NCBI RefSeq assembly: GCF_003331055.1 | Contig: NZ_PUQD01000001.1 | Coordinates: forward strand, 183,126 to 247,125 | Direction of reading: 5' to 3' | From: Pseudomonas sp. AFG_SD02_1510_Pfu_092 | GTDB taxonomy: Bacteria; Pseudomonadota; Gammaproteobacteria; Pseudomonadales; Pseudomonadaceae | DNA length: 64,000 nucleotides | Shown here: piece after piece, positions 48,489 to 55,386 of the stretch | Layout of the letters: each line of letters starts with the position of its first letter | Position numbering within the stretch: position 1 is the stretch's first letter | Translations under genes and position numbers: made by a program | The notes under the pieces: model-generated | Database searches by the model: none | What the model saw: only the letters and a program-made list of their open reading frames with translations | What the model was told of the DNA's origin: nothing

Positions 48489-49259
48489 TTATTGACCCGG
48501 AATATCCTTGCGCAGTTTCACCGGCTCATGCTCTTTGCCTTCCTTGCGGGCCAGCGCCGTGCGCATGCGGATGTTGATGGCTTCCACCGCCAGCGAGAAC
48601 GCCATGGCGAAGTAGACGTAGCCCTTCGGCACATGCACATCGAAGGATTCGGCGATCAGCACGGTACCGACCACGATCAGGAACGACAGCGCAAGCATCT
48701 TCAGCGACGGGTGCTTGTCGATGAAATTGCTGATGGCGCCGGCGCACAGCATCATCACCAGCACGGCCACGACGATGGCGGCGATCATCACCGGCACGTG
48801 GGAAACCATGCCCACCGCGGTGATCACCGAATCCAGCGAGAACACGATGTCGATGATGGCGATCTGGATGATGGTGTAGAAGAACTTGCCCCCGGCACCT
48901 TTCGGCTCATCGGCGTTTTCGTCCTCGCCTTCCAGGCCGTGGTAGATCTCCTGCGAGCTTTTCCACAACAGGAACAGGCCACCGAAGAACAGGATCAGGT
49001 CACGCCCGGAGATGCCCTGGCCGAGCACCACGAACAGGTCGGCGGTCAGGCGCATGACCCATGTGATCGACAGCAACAGCATGATACGGGTGACCATGGC
49101 CAGGGCTAGGCCGAAGATCCGGGTGCGCGGCTGCATGTGCTTGGGCATGCGGCTGACCAGAATCGAGATCATGATGATGTTGTCGATACCGAGAACGATC
49201 TCAAGCGCAGTGAGGGTAAAAAAGGCAACCCAGATTTCCGGGCTGGTCAGCCATTCCAT
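48489..49259 (-). CDS. TerC-family integral membrane protein
   Basis: The 256-residue protein has about seven helices with the family's conserved acidic motifs ALEIVLGIDNIIMIS and IIDIVFSLDSVITAVG. TerC proteins are linked to metal (manganese) export during protein secretion, or to tellurite resistance. GAAGGA precedes the ATG. It lies 69 bases after the CitMHS gene on the same strand, with a strong hairpin between them. I see no complete yybP-ykoY (manganese) riboswitch in that short leader. Confidence 0.9.
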   Translation of the reverse strand: MEWLTSPEIWVAFFTLTALEIVLGIDNIIMISILVSRMPKHMQPRTRIFGLALAMVTRIMLLLSITWVMRLTADLFVVLGQGISGRDLILFFGGLFLLWKSSQEIYHGLEGEDENADEPKGAGGKFFYTIIQIAIIDIVFSLDSVITAVGMVSHVPVMIAAIVVAVLVMMLCAGAISNFIDKHPSLKMLALSFLIVVGTVLIAESFDVHVPKGYVYFAMAFSLAVEAINIRMRTALARKEGKEHEPVKLRKDIPGQ

Positions 49260-49282
49260 GTGTTTTCCTTCGAACGGTAAAG

Positions 49283-49310
49283 GCGACGCGCCCTGGGTTG
49301 GGCGCGTCGC
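49283..49310. repeat. Perfect 10-base inverted repeat before the TerC gene
   Basis: GCGACGCGCC (49283-49292) and GGCGCGTCGC (49301-49310) form a GC hairpin with an 8-base loop, in the 69-base gap between the CitMHS and TerC genes. No T tract follows on either strand, so it is not a typical intrinsic terminator. It may be a transcript stabiliser or control element. Confidence 0.75.
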
Positions 49311-49328
49311 GTTGTTAACACGCGTAAA

Positions 49329-50636
49329 TTAAAGACTACTGAACAGCGGGAAAATGCCCATCAGCAGTGCGGCGAGCATTATGCACAGGCACACCAGCAC
49401 TGCCCACTTCAAGGTGAAGCGCTGATGATCGCCGAACTCGATGCCGGCCAGGGCCACCAGCAGGTAGGTGGAGGGTACCAAGGGGCTGAGCAGGTGTATC
49501 GGCTGCCCGACGATCGACGCCCGGGCCATTTCCACCGGGCTGATGCCGTAGTGGCTGGCAGCCTCGGCCAGCACCGGCAGGACCCCGTAGTAGAAGGCGT
49601 CGTTGGACATGAAGAAGGTGAACGGCATGCTCACGATCGCGGTGATCACCGCCAGGTACGGGCCCAGCGCCTCGGGGATGACCGCCAGCAGGCTCTTGGA
49701 CATGGCGTCGACCATGCCGGTGCCCGACAGGATGCCGGTGAAGATGCCGGCGGCGAAGATCAGCCCCGTTACCGCCAGCACGCTGCCGGCGTGGGCGGCG
49801 ATGCGGTCCTTCTGCTGTTGCAGGCATGGGTAGTTGACGATCATGGCGATGCTGAAGGCGATCATGAACAGCACCGGCAGCGGCAGAACCCCGGCAATCA
49901 GCGCGGCCATCAAGGCAGCGGTCAGGGCGCCGTTGAAGTACAGCAGCTTTGGCCGGCGGGCGTCCGGGTACTGCGAAACAGTGATTTCGCTGTGGTCGAT
50001 GTCGTCGGTCGGCAGGTGCAGCTCGCCCAGGCGGGCACGCTCGCGCTTGCCGTACAGATAGGCGATGGCCAGGATCGCCAGCACGCCGAACAGCATGGCC
50101 GGGATCATCGGCACGAAGATGTCCGACGGGTCCACATGCAGGGCGCTGGCGGCGCGGGCGGTCGGGCCGCCCCAAGGGGTCATGTTCATCACCCCGCCGG
50201 CGAGGATGATCAGGCCGGCCATGATCCGCGGGCTCATGCCCAGGCGGCTGTACATCGGCAGCATGGCCGCGCAGCAGATCATGTAGGTGGTGGCGCCGTC
50301 ACCGTCGAGCGAAACCACCAGGGCCAGTACTGCGGTGCCGACGGAGACTTTCAGCGGGTCGCCCTTGACCAGCTTGAGGATCTTGCGCACGGCCGGGTCG
50401 AACAGGCCGGAGTCGATCATCAGGGCGAAGTAGAGGATGGCGAACATCAGCATCACGCCGGTAGGCGCGAGCTTGCTGATGCCCTCGAGCATCATCGGGC
50501 CGATCTTGGCGGAAAAACCGCCGAACAGGGCGAACAGGATCGGTACCAGGATCAGCGCGATCAAGGCCGACAGGCGCTTGGTCATGATCAGGTACATGAA
50601 GGTGATGACCATGGCAAAGCCGAGGAAGGTCAGCAT
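49329..50636 (-). CDS. CitMHS-family citrate-metal symporter
   Basis: Takes up citrate, usually as the magnesium or calcium complex, with protons. The 435-residue protein has about eleven helices with the paired family motifs SLDGDGATTYMICCAAMLPM and FFMSNDAFYYGVLPVLAE, and GGVMNMTPWGGPTARAAS. GGAG precedes the ATG. No two-component citrate regulator lies beside it in this window. Confidence 0.9.
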   Translation of the reverse strand: MLTFLGFAMVITFMYLIMTKRLSALIALILVPILFALFGGFSAKIGPMMLEGISKLAPTGVMLMFAILYFALMIDSGLFDPAVRKILKLVKGDPLKVSVGTAVLALVVSLDGDGATTYMICCAAMLPMYSRLGMSPRIMAGLIILAGGVMNMTPWGGPTARAASALHVDPSDIFVPMIPAMLFGVLAILAIAYLYGKRERARLGELHLPTDDIDHSEITVSQYPDARRPKLLYFNGALTAALMAALIAGVLPLPVLFMIAFSIAMIVNYPCLQQQKDRIAAHAGSVLAVTGLIFAAGIFTGILSGTGMVDAMSKSLLAVIPEALGPYLAVITAIVSMPFTFFMSNDAFYYGVLPVLAEAASHYGISPVEMARASIVGQPIHLLSPLVPSTYLLVALAGIEFGDHQRFTLKWAVLVCLCIMLAALLMGIFPLFSSL

Positions 50637-50903
50637 GGCAATACTCCAGGCGTGGCGCGGCGAAAGGAAAGTCGATTCGGGCGGATCAGCGCGTTTGGCG
50701 CTGCGCGGGGAGCATGCGGAGTGGGGTTACGAAAAGGCGGGCACAGGAATACATCAGAATCACCATTGTTGTTGTTGATTGGGCCGGGCGCGGTGGTAAC
50801 CGGGTGCCCTGGCTGACCGGTCTTGTGCCGGTAGTGGGGGCTATCCTATGAGGGCAAGCTTTCAGCCAGCTTTCGCCGAAGCAAAGGCGACGAGAGGTAG
50901 GTG

Positions 50904-51305
50904 ATGCAGGATGTGACCGAAGGCGGCTGCCATTGCGGCGCCTTGCGTTATCAACTGGTGGGCGACCTTGGCGACGTTGCGCACTGCCATTGTTCGATCT
51001 GCCGGCGGGTCAGCGGCGGGCTGGTGGTGACCTGGCTCACCCTGCCGCGCGCTGGGTTTCGCTGGCTGGCGGGCGAGCCGCGCTGCTATGTGGCGCCGAG
51101 CAGTTGCAGCCGGTACTTCTGCGGGCATTGTGGGGCGCATGTGGCGCTGGTGACCACGCACAGCCCCGACACAGTGGATGTGACAGTGGCGACGCTGGAC
51201 CACCCGGAGCAGGTGCGGGCCGACCGGCATATCTGGGTAGGCAGCCGGTTGCCCTGGTTGCATCTGGATGAGGATTTGCCAGAAGAGGATGGGGAAAGCC
51301 TGTAG
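50904..51305 (+). CDS. GFA-family (glutathione-dependent formaldehyde-activating-like) protein
   Basis: The 133-residue protein is a Mss4-like zinc fold with the family cysteines: GCHCGAL (9, 11), HCHCSICRR (28, 30, 33) and FCGHCGAHV (73, 76). GAGAGG precedes the start; GTG at 50901 is an alternative. It is a small cytosolic enzyme-like protein with no firm substrate, and stands alone between the CitMHS and DUF4105 genes. Confidence 0.9.
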   Translation: MQDVTEGGCHCGALRYQLVGDLGDVAHCHCSICRRVSGGLVVTWLTLPRAGFRWLAGEPRCYVAPSSCSRYFCGHCGAHVALVTTHSPDTVDVTVATLDHPEQVRADRHIWVGSRLPWLHLDEDLPEEDGESL

Positions 51306-51323
51306 GGGACTGTTGGCGCTGCT

Positions 51324-51417
51324 GGCCCTATCGCCGGCAAGCCAGCTCCCACAGGATCACCACAGGCTTGAAGGTGGGGGGATACCTGTGGGAGCTGGCT
51401 TGCTGGCGATAGGGCCG
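51324..51417. repeat. REP-like inverted pair of a second sequence family
   Basis: GCCCTATCGCCGGCAAGCCA and its inverse (GGCTTGCTGGCGATAGGGCC) are joined to the usual GCTCCCACAGG end and face each other. The stem differs from the main REP class (GGTAAACC replaced by GGCAAGCC), so this is a second REP subfamily. Confidence 0.88.
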
Positions 51418-51429
51418 GTGCAGCCAGCA

Positions 51430-53385
51430 TCACAACTGCAGACCACCGGCAGCCTTGTGCAGCGCACGCAAATGCTCGCCGATCTGCTTCACATTGGCCT
51501 CGACGGCAGCGATTTCCCTGGCCCGCGAGGGTTCCAGCAGCGCCCTCACCTCTTTGTCCAGGCTGGTGCTCAAGCGCAACAGTTGCGCCTGGCGCTCACT
51601 GCTCACCTGCTCCAGGTGCTTGCGCTCCTGCGGCTGCGGCAGCCCGTAGCCCTTGGCATCGAGCAACTCGGCCGGGCGGCTGAGGAAACCGCTGTTGGCG
51701 AGCATCTGCCTGAGCGTGGCATCGGCCTTGCTGACGCTGCCATCGTTCAGGGCGGCGGCGTTCAGGTAGCGCTGCTTGACTTCATCCTGGGCCAGCAACA
51801 GTTGCCGGCGCAAGCTGGCCTGCTCCAGCAGCAGCAAGGCAGCGCTGGTGCGCAGGTCGGCCTGGGCGAACCAGCCGCGCCGCTGCTCGGCGTCCAGCGC
51901 CAGCCAGTCTTCGACCTTGTCCTGCTTGATCGGCAGCTGTTTCCTTAACACTTCGAACATGGCCTGGTAGCGGTCGCGGTAGGAGTCGAAGCGATAACCG
52001 AGGCGCAGCGCCTCCTTTGGGTCGTCGAGCACGCTGGTATCAGCCAGCCCCCTGCCCTTGAGCACTGCCAGCAGCCCATTGGGCATGATGCTGTCGAGGT
52101 CGTTCAGGTGCGGGTTGGCGGTACCGCTGCGCAGCAGTTTCAACGATTCCACTGCGCAGTTGTTGGACAGGAACCAGTAATTGCCATCGTAACTCCAGTG
52201 CATTTCCACGGCCTGGCGCACCAGGTTCTCGATTTCCTCGCGGCTGAGCCGCAAGGGCACCGAGGCCAGGCTGCGCAGCTCGGTCTTGGTGTATTCGTCG
52301 ATTACCTGGCCCAGTGGCAGTACGAACAGCCTCGACGGGTAAGCACCGACCAGGCCGTCCCAGCTGGAAAGCTGAACGTCGTTGACGAAGGCGCGGTAGG
52401 ACAGCACCAGGCTCTGGTCTAGGTCCAGCCGGCAATCCGGCCCGCGTGGGCGGCCCGGCTTGCAGATCACCAGGCGCAGCATGCTGTGGCCCCAGCGGCT
52501 GACCAGGTTCTGGTTGGCTTCGGCCAACAGGTAATCCACTTCATAGACCCGCTCGGGGTCGATTTCGCCGAGCGGCTGGCGGGCGAAGTCGCTGCCAGCA
52601 TTGATGAATGGCAGGCCGTTGGCGCATCTGTCCTGCTGCGGCGCCCAGCCGAAGTGCTCACGCAGATACTGGTTCAGCGCCGGGCGGCGGCAACCGTAGC
52701 TTGGGTCCAGGAGGAAATACTCCATGTTGACCGCGATGTACTCCTTCGGGCTGCTGAGTTCATAGCTGTCGGGGCTGCGCACGAACTGGCGGTTGTGCTG
52801 CTCGCGCTCGCCGCGCCGGCCCACGTACTGTGGCCAGCCGGCCAGGTCGAGCAGGCGCGGGTCGTCGCTGAGGGTGAAGCGACGCTCGGCCTGGCCACGG
52901 CATGCCTCCGGGAGCCCCACCTTGCCCAACGTGCCTTGCTGGCGCTTGCAGCGGGCAATCAATGCGTTTTCGGCGCTCGGCCAAAGCCGGGCGCGGTCGT
53001 AAATATGGGTAAGCTCGTGCAGCACGGTGGCAAGCAGTTCTTCACGTACCGTGCCATGCGGGCGCTGGGTGCGCTCGGTAGCGGCGCTGCCATCGGTGAG
53101 GCTGGGCAGCAGCCGGCGGTTGAGCTCGAGGGTGGACACCAGCGATGCCTGGCCATAGGCGTCGGCCGGCATGCTGTCGCTCCAGCTGACCCGTACGCGG
53201 CGGTTCAGCTGTTGCTTGAAGCGGGGGGGCAGCTTGCCCAGGGCCTCGTCAAGCAAGGCCTGGGTAGCTTGGGCCTGTTGCCCGTCAAGGCCGGATGCCT
53301 GCAGTTCGAGCTGCAGGTCGGCCAAGGCAGGCGTGCCGAGCAGCGTCAGGGCGCAGCCGAGCAGCCAGGCGCGCACGCGGTTCAC
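51430..53385 (-). CDS. Periplasmic protein with HExxH motif and Lnb/DUF4105-type domain
   Basis: The 651-residue protein has a signal peptide ending TPALA-DL. The N-terminal part carries HELTH (123-127) in VLHELTHIYD, and a likely third ligand in KEYIAVNMEYF (about 215-222), the pattern of a gluzincin-type metallopeptidase. The central part (about 280-440) matches the DUF4105/Lnb N-terminal periplasmic domain, with candidate catalytic His300 (RWGHSML) and Cys410 (LSNNCAVES). The end (about 490-650) is helical and may be coiled coil. Function unknown; both sites appear intact. It is last in a group with three DUF2388 genes, whose nearest start overlaps it by four bases. Confidence 0.85.
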   Translation of the reverse strand: MNRVRAWLLGCALTLLGTPALADLQLELQASGLDGQQAQATQALLDEALGKLPPRFKQQLNRRVRVSWSDSMPADAYGQASLVSTLELNRRLLPSLTDGSAATERTQRPHGTVREELLATVLHELTHIYDRARLWPSAENALIARCKRQQGTLGKVGLPEACRGQAERRFTLSDDPRLLDLAGWPQYVGRRGEREQHNRQFVRSPDSYELSSPKEYIAVNMEYFLLDPSYGCRRPALNQYLREHFGWAPQQDRCANGLPFINAGSDFARQPLGEIDPERVYEVDYLLAEANQNLVSRWGHSMLRLVICKPGRPRGPDCRLDLDQSLVLSYRAFVNDVQLSSWDGLVGAYPSRLFVLPLGQVIDEYTKTELRSLASVPLRLSREEIENLVRQAVEMHWSYDGNYWFLSNNCAVESLKLLRSGTANPHLNDLDSIMPNGLLAVLKGRGLADTSVLDDPKEALRLGYRFDSYRDRYQAMFEVLRKQLPIKQDKVEDWLALDAEQRRGWFAQADLRTSAALLLLEQASLRRQLLLAQDEVKQRYLNAAALNDGSVSKADATLRQMLANSGFLSRPAELLDAKGYGLPQPQERKHLEQVSSERQAQLLRLSTSLDKEVRALLEPSRAREIAAVEANVKQIGEHLRALHKAAGGLQL

Positions 53386-53702
53386 AGTGCGAGGATGGCT
53401 TCGGCCAGTACCTGATCGCTGGCGTCGCGCGCTTGCGGTACGCGCTCGCGCAGGGTGGTGAACGCTGCCTCGAGCTGGGCGCCGCGGATGTCACCGTTAC
53501 TGGCGACGAAACTGGCGGCGTCATCGTGGGCTTCGCGGACCACTTTGGAATCACGGATCGAAGTGGTGGTGTCAGAGGTGAAATCGATCGAACGGCCAAA
53601 GGCCCGCACGATGATGTTGCTGGTGGCCACCAGGGTCTGTGCCTGGGCCAGGTCGGCCAGTAGCAGCATGCCGAGGGTAGCGGCAATCAGCGGTTTACGC
53701 AT
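53382..53702 (-). CDS. DUF2388 periplasmic protein, copy 1
   Basis: A 106-residue protein with a signal peptide ending LAQA-QTL. It has the DUF2388 core: DSKVVREAHDDAASFVASNG, then DIRGAQLEAAF and a Leu-rich end with AEAILAL. No cysteine is present in the mature part. The stop overlaps the ATG of the next gene on this strand (DUF4105), indicating coupling. Function unknown. Confidence 0.9.
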   Translation of the reverse strand: MRKPLIAATLGMLLLADLAQAQTLVATSNIIVRAFGRSIDFTSDTTTSIRDSKVVREAHDDAASFVASNGDIRGAQLEAAFTTLRERVPQARDASDQVLAEAILAL

Positions 53703-53738
53703 GGAGCATCTCCGAAAAATACAGGGAGTCGGGTGTAG

Positions 53739-54032
53739 TTATTGGACGAGAATTGCCTGCGCCAGTTCCAGGTCGCCGACGCTATGCCGTGCGCAAGTGT
53801 GGCGTAATGATTCCAGCGCTGCTTCCAGCCGCGCACCGCGGATCTGCCCGTCGCTGGCGACGAAGGCAGCGGCGTCGTCGCGGGCCTGGCGGACCAGTTT
53901 GCGGTCGAACGGTGCGCTGGTGACCTGGCTGGTGACATAGCCGGTGATGACCAGGCCTTGGGTGGTGGTATCCATGGCATGGGCGCTGGCCATGCCAACA
54001 ACGGCAAACAGTAACGGCAACAGATAACGCAT
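53739..54032 (-). CDS. DUF2388 periplasmic protein, copy 2
   Basis: A 97-residue paralogue with signal peptide ending ASAHA-MD. The core is FDRKLVRQARDDAAAFVASDG and GQIRGARLEAALESLR; one cysteine is in LRHTCARH. ATG at 54032 is chosen over 54065 because the signal peptide begins there. It is 36 bases from copy 1. Function unknown. Confidence 0.87.
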   Translation of the reverse strand: MRYLLPLLFAVVGMASAHAMDTTTQGLVITGYVTSQVTSAPFDRKLVRQARDDAAAFVASDGQIRGARLEAALESLRHTCARHSVGDLELAQAILVQ

Positions 54033-54120
54033 GGGCTCTACGACAGCTGGAAACATGGACGGCAAACGTCGGCACCGCTGTGCTGGTGGTGACCAGCACA
54101 GCTGAACGGTTCAGCGGCGG

Positions 54121-54438
54121 TCAGATCGCCAGGATGGCCTGGGCCAGTTGCGCATCGCTGGCTTGCAGGGCTGGCATCTGCGCGCGGATGTGCCGCAAAG
54201 CGCTTTCCAGCTTGGCGCCGCGGATATCGCCCTGGCTACCAACGAAGCTGGCGGCGTCGTCACGGGCGGCCTGGACGATCTTGTCATCACGGAACGAAGA
54301 GGAAATGTCAGAGGTGGCATCAGTGGACGCGGCCACCGCGCCAACGACCGCGTCAGTGGTGACAACGAAGCTGGTGGCGTTTGCGGTGCCGGCCAGGCTC
54401 AGCATCAAGGCGGCGCCGATCAGGTATTTACGAGACAT
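54121..54438 (-). CDS. DUF2388 periplasmic protein, copy 3
   Basis: A 105-residue paralogue with signal peptide ending TANA-TSF and core RDDKIVQAARDDAASFVGSQG, then GDIRGAKLESALRHIR. It is the first of the three copies in transcription order and lies about 88 bases from copy 2. Upstream are an ACTGTA-type box (54624) and the DUF1127 gene terminator. Function unknown. Confidence 0.88.
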   Translation of the reverse strand: MSRKYLIGAALMLSLAGTANATSFVVTTDAVVGAVAASTDATSDISSSFRDDKIVQAARDDAASFVGSQGDIRGAKLESALRHIRAQMPALQASDAQLAQAILAI

Positions 54439-54623
54439 GATGGTGGACTCTTGGACTAGGGTCGGGTGGTTCTGCTTTATCGGACGCTCGCACAGCTCGT
54501 CGCGGTACTTTTCAACAGCGGTTCTACCAGACTGTTAAGCCAAGCGTATCACGCGCCGGTGTTTCTGGATGTTAATGAACAGTGCGCCGCGCAACTGTTA
54601 TGGTAGCTTTTAGATAATGTTAA

Positions 54624-54636
54624 AACTGTACCTGTT
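54624..54636. promoter_or_regulatory. ACTGTA-type box before the DUF2388 genes
   Basis: AACTGTACCTGTT contains CTGTACC/CTGTT half-sites like those around the DUF1127 gene at 55037-55200. It is about 185 bases upstream of DUF2388 copy 3. Confidence 0.35.
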
Positions 54637-54671
54637 GCTCGGCCAACCCCTCTGCCATGCGGCATCCAAAC

Positions 54672-54703
54672 AAAAAACCCGTCGCAGTTACCTGCGACGG
54701 GTT
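54672..54703 (-). terminator. Intrinsic terminator of the DUF1127 gene
   Basis: On the minus strand AACCCGTCGCAG pairs with CTGCGACGGGTT around a short loop, followed by TTTTTT. Confidence 0.95.
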
Positions 54704-54744
54704 TCGGAAATTCGCGGTGCCGGCCGAAGCCGGCAAGCCGGAGC

Positions 54745-54960
54745 TTAGCGCCAGAATGGCTTGCTCAGCTCTTCGTAACGCTGCGACTCGCTGATACCGG
54801 CGTCGGCCAGCAGGCGGGCATCCAGGCGAGCCAGTTGACGGCGGCTGGCCATGCGGCGCTGCCACAGCAGCAGGGTAGACAGGGCGCGCAGCGGCAGCGA
54901 AGTGTTGGACTGCTGGGCGTTGCTTTCGAAAACCAGACCGGAACTGAGGGTACGTTCCAT
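54745..54960 (-). CDS. DUF1127 small basic protein
   Basis: A 71-residue protein with the DUF1127 core LLLWQRRMASRRQLARLDARLLADAGIS and the C-terminal ESQRYEELSKPFWR. These arginine-rich short proteins occur in many proteobacteria and are linked to phosphate, carbon or RNA metabolism. A terminator follows and repeated ACTGTA boxes lie upstream, so it is probably a single-gene, strongly regulated unit. Confidence 0.9.
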   Translation of the reverse strand: MERTLSSGLVFESNAQQSNTSLPLRALSTLLLWQRRMASRRQLARLDARLLADAGISESQRYEELSKPFWR

Positions 54961-55036
54961 GATGCTTCATCCTTCCGCTTATGGCGGGATTAGGTAGTGA
55001 TTTAACTGATGCCAATGATCCTCCTCTGTCGTCCAT

Positions 55037-55200
55037 AACAGTAGATACAGTTCAGTGGAAAGACGATGGCTCAGTTAACTGTGTAACCCTACTGTTGCAC
55101 TCGAAATAGGCGAAACTGTACCGGTCCGCACCTATTTGGTGCAATTTGGCTTTGGTGCAAGGTTTGGCCAAGCGTGAGGATGTGAAATAACCGGTACAGT
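55037..55200. promoter_or_regulatory. Array of ACTGTA boxes before the DUF1127 gene
   Basis: AACAGTAGATACAGTT (55037-55052), AACTGT (55077), ACTGTT (55091), ACTGTACCGGT (55115-55125) and ACCGGTACAGT (55190-55200) share one CTGTA core. The pattern resembles operators of GntR/MocR-type regulators, but no regulator gene is nearby. Confidence 0.45.
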
Positions 55201-55258
55201 AGTACAATTTTTTCGCCGTAAACTGCGAGGTATCGGGATAGCAGGGTTTGACTGTTAG

Positions 55259-55347
55259 GGCCCTTTCGCGGGCTTGCCCGCTCCCACAGGTTTTGTGCAG
55301 TTCTCAAGGTCTACGTAGGGGGAGCGGGACGCCGCGAAGAGGCCGGA
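55259..55347. repeat. REP element, inverted pair with a degraded unit
   Basis: A normal unit (CTTTCGCGGGCTTGCCCGCT) faces GGGGGAGCGGGACGCCGCGAAGAGGCCGG, which has lost bases in the loop region. It lies before the CoA-transferase gene end. Confidence 0.85.
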
Positions 55348-55386
55348 ACGGCGGAAGCAGGGCCGCCGTTCCGTGTCGCCGCTGGA

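Larger units (their letters stand above)
54961..55386. other. Regulatory gap upstream of the DUF1127 gene
   Basis: This 426-base region is AT-rich at 55030-55220 and has at least five ACTGTA/TACAGT boxes (55037-55052, 55077-55082, 55091-55096, 55115-55125 and 55190-55200). The last two form an inverted repeat, ACTGTACCGGT and ACCGGTACAGT, about 65 bases apart. From 55258 a REP pair fills the rest. No gene is seen. Confidence 0.6.

Noticed and set aside
49260..49328. Possible manganese (yybP-ykoY) riboswitch before the TerC gene
   Set aside because: Only 69 bases and one GC hairpin; the conserved riboswitch loops are not seen.
54620..55036. A 138-residue frame overlapping the DUF1127 gene on the same strand
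   Set aside because: The 71-residue DUF1127 frame has the family motif and a terminator right after it; this one does not.
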